64,000 bases of DNA from Chitinophaga niabensis. Lineage in GTDB: Bacteria; Bacteroidota; Bacteroidia; Chitinophagales; Chitinophagaceae. The DNA is taken from NCBI RefSeq assembly GCF_039545795.1, contig NZ_CP154260.1, positions 5,337,001-5,401,000 on the forward strand. Reading direction: 5' to 3'. This document shows positions 60,256 through 64,000 of this stretch, one piece after another (position 1 is the first letter of the stretch; each line of letters starts with the position of its first letter). The notes under the pieces were generated by a model. The model was not told the DNA's origin. It ran no database searches and saw only the letters and a list, made by a program, of their open reading frames with translations. The position numbers and the translations under genes were made by a program.

Positions 60256-61005
60256 ATGGAATTCCCCCAAAGGATTATTAAAGCCGGCGAAACAGACCGC
60301 GCCCTCGTAAAAGCTATTCAGCAACGTTTACTGGCATTAGGTATCGGTAATTTTGAAGCCACCGGCACATTTGGCCCCAAAACCACAGCTGCCGTAAAAC
60401 AGTTCCAGGCCTTACATCGCGACAGGTTCGGCAACCCACTGGTAACAGATGGCAAAATAGGATCTATCACCTGGGAGATCCTGTTTGACAATGTAGCGCC
60501 TGTACAGGAAACGGCTCCCAGCGATCTGCTTGCAAAAGCTATTGAAGTAGCAGCAAGCCAGATAGGTGTAATGGAAACTCCACCGGGCAGCAACAGAGGC
60601 AGAGAAGTAGATGCCTACCTGCAAAGTACCAATACCCCCATGGGTAGTTTCTGGTGTGCCGCATTTGTGTACTGGTGTTTCAGAGAGGCAGCCAATCAAC
60701 TGGGTATAGCCAATCCCGTTTTTAAAACGGCAGGTTGCCTGGCACATTGGAACAAAACACCGGGGAGAAAGGTTACCAAGGCTCAAGCCCTTAGCACTCC
60801 TTCATTAATTAAACCGGGCAGCATCTTCATTAAAGACCATGGTGGCGGACTGGGCCATACCGGCATTGTAACAGCCGTGAGTGATGGTTTCATTGAAACA
60901 ATCGAAGGGAATAGTAACCCTGCCGGCAGCAGCAACGGGATCGGCGTGTTCCGTTTAAAATTCAGGAAGATCAATTCGATCGAAAAAGGATTCATCATAT
61001 ATTAA
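60256..61005 (+). CDS. Peptidoglycan-binding plus CHAP-domain protein without a signal peptide
   Basis: 249 residues. Residues 12-80 form a peptidoglycan-binding domain (KAIQQRLLALGIG, GTFGPKTTAAVKQFQALH). The CHAP amidase/peptidase part has Cys134 in GSFWCAAFVYWCF, His201 in GGGLGHTGIV and EGN at 217-219. It should cleave the peptide of peptidoglycan, yet no signal peptide or membrane segment is visible, so export would need another route or lysis; endolysins of phages and contractile injection systems look like this. No holin or tail gene is nearby. Confidence 0.86.
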   Translation: MEFPQRIIKAGETDRALVKAIQQRLLALGIGNFEATGTFGPKTTAAVKQFQALHRDRFGNPLVTDGKIGSITWEILFDNVAPVQETAPSDLLAKAIEVAASQIGVMETPPGSNRGREVDAYLQSTNTPMGSFWCAAFVYWCFREAANQLGIANPVFKTAGCLAHWNKTPGRKVTKAQALSTPSLIKPGSIFIKDHGGGLGHTGIVTAVSDGFIETIEGNSNPAGSSNGIGVFRLKFRKINSIEKGFIIY

Positions 61006-61030
61006 GAAAGAGGGCCTTGCCCTCTTCTTA
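61004..61030. terminator. Terminator between CHAP and DUF1223 genes
   Basis: AGAGGGC-CTT-GCCCTCT hairpin within AAGAAAGAGGGC...GCCCTCTTCTT, immediately between convergent gene ends. Confidence 0.8.
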
Positions 61031-61792
61031 TTAAAGATCAACCCTGGTGGCCGCTGTAATGCGACCATCTTTTCTTTGCTGCACAAAACCGATCAGTTCC
61101 CAGCCATTTTCATTAAAGTCCTTCGGCAGATCCATGCTAATGTTTTTCCGGCTGCTCATATTCACACGCTGCAATCCGCGTACGATCTGCACATGCGATA
61201 AACTTCTGCCTGAATTTTCGCCGGCCCTCACATTACTATGCGCGGATCTTTGTACGAGTGCCAATACCAGTTCTTCTCCCACTCCTTTGTATAGCACCTT
61301 CAGTTTACCGGCTTCTACTTTGGCTTGCAGGGTTAAGGTGTCTGCTGCAGGCTGATCCAGCTCCCTGGAAATAGTTCTCAGAATAGGCCCCTGGTCTGAA
61401 CCCACGTGTTCGCTTGTACCATTGATCACTATCTGTGGTGTGTAGATGGTGCGAAGCCCTAACCAGCTGGCATACTGACGTTGTCTTTCAGAAAACTGAT
61501 GGTCGCTGAACTTATCCCTCCAGCCCTGGTGATCCCAGTAATCAACATGGAAGGCCAGGATATAGATCTGCCGGTTTTTGTTATCCTGCTGGATCTTTTC
61601 AACCAGTTCATCTGCGGGCGGGCAGCTTGAGCATCCTTCTGAAGTAAAGAGTTCTACCACCGCAAAACCTTTACTGTTTTCTGTTGTTTGTATTTTTTTC
61701 ATGGCTTGTTTATCCTGTAAATTTTTGAAAGCGGCCATTATAACGAGCACGCCGATCAGGCTACCGGCAAGCATTAGTGATTTCATATACAT
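61031..61792 (-). CDS. DUF1223 secreted thioredoxin-like protein
   Basis: 253 residues. N-terminal hydrophobic segment (MYMKSLMLAGSLIGVLVIMAA) then FTSEGCSSCPPADELVEK with redox Cys54 and Cys57 in a thioredoxin-like fold, HVDYWDHQGWRDKFS, and YTPQIVINGTSEHVGSD. The family is a periplasmic thioredoxin-like group without a settled role. It stands convergent to the CHAP gene and its start may be MKSLM at 61786. Confidence 0.88.
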   Translation of the reverse strand: MYMKSLMLAGSLIGVLVIMAAFKNLQDKQAMKKIQTTENSKGFAVVELFTSEGCSSCPPADELVEKIQQDNKNRQIYILAFHVDYWDHQGWRDKFSDHQFSERQRQYASWLGLRTIYTPQIVINGTSEHVGSDQGPILRTISRELDQPAADTLTLQAKVEAGKLKVLYKGVGEELVLALVQRSAHSNVRAGENSGRSLSHVQIVRGLQRVNMSSRKNISMDLPKDFNENGWELIGFVQQRKDGRITAATRVDL

Positions 61793-61952
61793 TGCTTTTT
61801 TTCATAAAAGTACCGGTGGCCAACTTCCCTGGAAAGGACTTTCAGCTGAGACCGGCAAAATGAGGGCTGAGTCCGGCATTTTTATCATAAATCCCCCGGG
61901 GCTGGAAATGCCTGGTTCGGGGGTGACTTTGTCCACTTGGGGTACTTAGTGG

Positions 61953-61983
61953 TTGGTGGCCCTCCCGGATAGCAATACTTTTG
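61953..61983 (+). promoter_or_regulatory. Promoter of the Ohr/OsmC gene
   Basis: TTG (61953-61955), 20-nt spacer, TACTTTTG (61976-61983), giving a leader of about 22 nt before the ATG at 62011. It rules out the upstream TTG start at 61981. Confidence 0.65.
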
Positions 61984-62010
61984 AGTAAACAAATCAAAAA
62001 ACTAATAAAA

Positions 62011-62442
62011 ATGGAAAACAATAACATCACACAGATCGAAAAAGTAATTTATACCGCTAAGACACATACAACAGGTGGCCGCGATGGATCATCCCGTAGT
62101 TCTGATGGTATACTGGATATTAAATTATCTACTCCGGGAACAGGTGGTACAGGTACTAATCCTGAGCAGTTGTTTGCAGCCGGTTGGTCTGCCTGTTTCA
62201 TTGGTGCCCTGAAGATTGCAGCGGCTAAAGCAAGAGTGGAATTACCTGTAGATCATGCTGTTGATACAGAAGTAGACCTGGGTAGTGCAGGTGGCGGTTA
62301 CTTTCTGCAAGCCCGTTTGAATGTAAGTCTTCCCGGTTTGGACCCTGAGGTAGCACAGTCGCTGGTAGATGCTGCACATCAAACCTGCCCTTATTCCAAA
62401 GCAACCAGGGGCAATATCAATGTAGCCATTAAGCTCGTTTAA
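62011..62442 (+). CDS. ohr: Organic hydroperoxide resistance protein (OsmC/Ohr family)
   Basis: 143 residues from ATG at 62011. Ohr reduces organic hydroperoxides with a Cys pair: Cys62 in AGWSACFIGAL and Cys126 in HQTCPYSKATRGN, and Arg24 in TGGRDG. AKTHTTGGRDGSSRSSDG is the Ohr-type opening. It is preceded by a bipartite promoter and followed by a two-component gene pair; no OhrR gene is seen nearby. Confidence 0.93.
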   Translation: MENNNITQIEKVIYTAKTHTTGGRDGSSRSSDGILDIKLSTPGTGGTGTNPEQLFAAGWSACFIGALKIAAAKARVELPVDHAVDTEVDLGSAGGGYFLQARLNVSLPGLDPEVAQSLVDAAHQTCPYSKATRGNINVAIKLV

Positions 62443-62517
62443 GTTTCAATTATCTGTGCTGCCTGTTTTTAACCCCGCAGCACAGATGTTGTTGTAATGC
62501 AATAATTTAGCGCTCAT

Positions 62518-63537
62518 ATGAATAAGAAACCATTCAAGGTCTCCAATAAGATAATATGGCTGAGCTCGATCTTGCTGGGAGCGCTGACTTCCGTCCCGAA
62601 AATTGCCGAGCATCATTTCAATCCTTATGAGGCAATTGTGAATGCTGTTGTTACCTCTGCGTTTGCCATCTTTATATGGTACTACAATATCATTACCGTT
62701 CCGGCTTATTCTTCAAAGGATGTTGCCAGTGGGTTTTCCATCACACGTTTGATCAAAAGCCTGGCAGTGGGTATTGTTGTGATGTTCATACTGGCTTGTG
62801 TGCAGCAATTCCTGTTGTCACATCTGAGTTTTGGACCAACTATGCTCATGATAGAGATCAGGGGTATACTGATGAACCTTACGTTCTATATGTTCCTGCA
62901 TCTTTTGTATCAGAGTTATCAGAACCAGCAGGTAGGCATAGAACTGGAACGTACTAAAGCAGATAACCTGGGTGCGCAATATGAATTGCTTAAACAGCAG
63001 GTGAATCCACACTTTCTGTTTAATAGCCTGAATACACTAAAGTATATGGTGGAAAGCGGAGATGCACATACGGTAGAATTTATCCTGAAGCTGTCTGACT
63101 TTTACCGCTTCACACTGGAAAGCCGCAAGCAGGACCTCATCAAACTTTCGGAAGAGCTGGAAATACTGAACGCTTATGTATTCCTGCTAAAGGCCCGTTT
63201 TGAAGAGGGCATTGATCTTTCCATTGATATTGACGAAGCACATCATCCATCATTGCTGCCTCCGTTCACTTTGCAGTTGCTGGTGGAGAACTGCATCAAA
63301 CATAACATCGTATCGTTGGAACATCCCCTGCATATCCGTGTATATTCAGAAAAGGATTTCATTGTAGTGGAGAACAAACTGCAACTGAAGCGAACACCGG
63401 AAGCTTCAATGGGTATGGGCCTTGAAAACATCAACCAGCGGTACATCCATCTTTTAGACAAAAAGATAGAAATTCACGCCAGTGAAACATTATTCATGAT
63501 AAAACTCCCCCTCATCTATGAACATCATCATCGTTGA
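62518..63537 (+). CDS. LytS/YehU-type sensor histidine kinase
   Basis: 339 residues with about four membrane helices (residues 12-25, 40-57, 80-100, 117-133), then a coiled coil and His165 in QQVNPHFLFNSL, the conserved phosphorylation motif of the LytS family. The ATPase domain is short (PPFTLQLLVENCIKHN, MGMGLENINQRY). It is coupled to the response regulator downstream by a 20-bp overlap. The ligand is unknown. Confidence 0.93.
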   Translation: MNKKPFKVSNKIIWLSSILLGALTSVPKIAEHHFNPYEAIVNAVVTSAFAIFIWYYNIITVPAYSSKDVASGFSITRLIKSLAVGIVVMFILACVQQFLLSHLSFGPTMLMIEIRGILMNLTFYMFLHLLYQSYQNQQVGIELERTKADNLGAQYELLKQQVNPHFLFNSLNTLKYMVESGDAHTVEFILKLSDFYRFTLESRKQDLIKLSEELEILNAYVFLLKARFEEGIDLSIDIDEAHHPSLLPPFTLQLLVENCIKHNIVSLEHPLHIRVYSEKDFIVVENKLQLKRTPEASMGMGLENINQRYIHLLDKKIEIHASETLFMIKLPLIYEHHHR

Positions 63538-64000
63538 AGACGAGATCAAAGCAGCAAAATCACTGGCAGCCCTTATCTCTAAAGTAAGGCCCGATGCAAA
63601 GGTGCTGACCTATCTGCAGAGTATTGAAAGTGCCATCAGTTATCTTTCACAAAATGAAACGCCGGACCTGATCTTCATGGATATTCAGCTTTCTGATGGG
63701 TTGAGCTTCGAGATCTTCAAGTCAGTTAAAATAAATTGCCCCGTAGTTTTCTGTACAGCGTATGGAGAGTATGCAATGGATGCCATTAAGGCCAATGGGA
63801 TCGATTATTTGCTGAAGCCATTCTCCAAAGAAGACCTGCAGGATGCTTTTGAAAAGGTGGAAAACTTCAGGAACTTCTTCCAGCAGCATACTCAGCCCGA
63901 TCTGGATGGCTTGTTAAAAAAGATTGGTTTGGATGAAGGGAAGAAAAGTTTCCTGGTGTTTAAGAACAATAAATACGTTACGGTACAAACAGAACAGATT
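63518..64000 (+). CDS. LytTR-type response regulator, 3' truncated by window
   Basis: The frame starts at the ATG 63518, inside the last codons of the kinase gene, and is open to the window end (161 codons). Receiver domain with acidic pocket Glu7/Asp8 (IIIVEDE), phosphorylation Asp55 in LIFMDIQLSDG, FCTAYGEYAM and Lys in YLLKPFS. The linker and the beginning of a C-terminal domain (KSFLVFKNNKYVTVQTEQI) match the start of a LytTR DNA-binding domain. It is the partner of the kinase and regulates a target not present in this window. Confidence 0.9.
   Translation, partial: MNIIIVEDEIKAAKSLAALISKVRPDAKVLTYLQSIESAISYLSQNETPDLIFMDIQLSDGLSFEIFKSVKINCPVVFCTAYGEYAMDAIKANGIDYLLKPFSKEDLQDAFEKVENFRNFFQQHTQPDLDGLLKKIGLDEGKKSFLVFKNNKYVTVQTEQI

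Noticed and set aside
1..64000. Prophage, integrative element or insertion sequence
   Set aside because: No integrase, transposase, terminase, tRNA-linked attachment site or long inverted repeats were seen; the fibre-like and CHAP proteins are isolated.

Overview
The window is a 64 kb stretch of bacterial chromosome from the phylum Bacteroidota, most likely a Chitinophaga-type member of the Chitinophagaceae. The case rests on a FecI-type sigma / FecR / SusC (STN + plug) / SusD / TlpA-like redoxin block, FtsX-type single-gene permeases, DUF3127 and DUF1080 proteins, many cytosine-poor ribosome-binding regions without a Shine-Dalgarno, and repeated promoters of the Bacteroidota form TTG-(19-20 nt)-TAnnTTTG. 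No rRNA, tRNA, prophage, insertion sequence or CRISPR array was recognised.

Layout. 1-6650: the 3' part of a sugar-phosphate nucleotidyltransferase, a nitronate monooxygenase, a degenerate 50-bp repeat array, a NatA/NatB-like ABC exporter, a FAD oxidoreductase and a DUF3127 protein with an SSB-like C-terminal tip. 6650-10580: a 540-bp intergenic region, dnaA with a strong terminator, and a secreted fusion of a PI-PLC/GDPD-like domain with an alkaline phosphatase. 10567-17080: small regulators and stress genes (ArsR-type regulator with two SRPBCC proteins, AhpD-like protein, Crp/Fnr regulator, ECF sigma with two membrane proteins, AraC regulator). 17347-25208: hydrolases, a lipoprotein, a TfoX-like protein, a Tat-exported GH28-like beta-helix protein, and a short UvrA-like ATPase. 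25193-28568: a MFS transporter, a HipA-like kinase and a DUF3037 protein in one row, divergent from a LysR regulator. 28646-35167: NTF2-like protein, GNAT, the selenium tRNA-modification pair mnmH-selD, a MacB/FtsX-type permease and a PhnA-like protein. 35225-44180: a surface fibre-like protein and the sigma/anti-sigma/SusC/SusD/redoxin locus. 44236-53845: DUF488, Crp/Fnr, epimerase, HxlR/SDR pair, DUF1080 protein, hydrolase, AraC regulator, and a heterodimeric ABC exporter with one degenerate ATP site. 53896-64000: prolyl oligopeptidase, a PAS-LuxR regulator facing a cupin / DUF1772 / small secreted protein / di-haem peroxidase / NAGPA-like operon, a PG-binding + CHAP protein, a DUF1223 protein, Ohr, and a LytS/LytTR two-component pair cut by the window end.

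How the genes work together. Several regulator-target pairs can be read from the DNA: HxlR and SDR share an operator made of GGTATAAC half-sites; LysR and MFS flank a 15-bp perfect palindrome; the PAS-LuxR regulator faces a palindrome that abuts the -33 element of the cupin operon. A recurring feature is a -7 element only 3-6 nt before the start codon, which suggests that a good number of these genes are expressed from leaderless or nearly leaderless mRNAs. The best candidates for something not yet described are the MFS / HipA-like kinase / DUF3037 row, the DUF3127 protein with the SSB-like tip divergent from dnaA, and the LuxR-controlled cupin-to-NAGPA operon.
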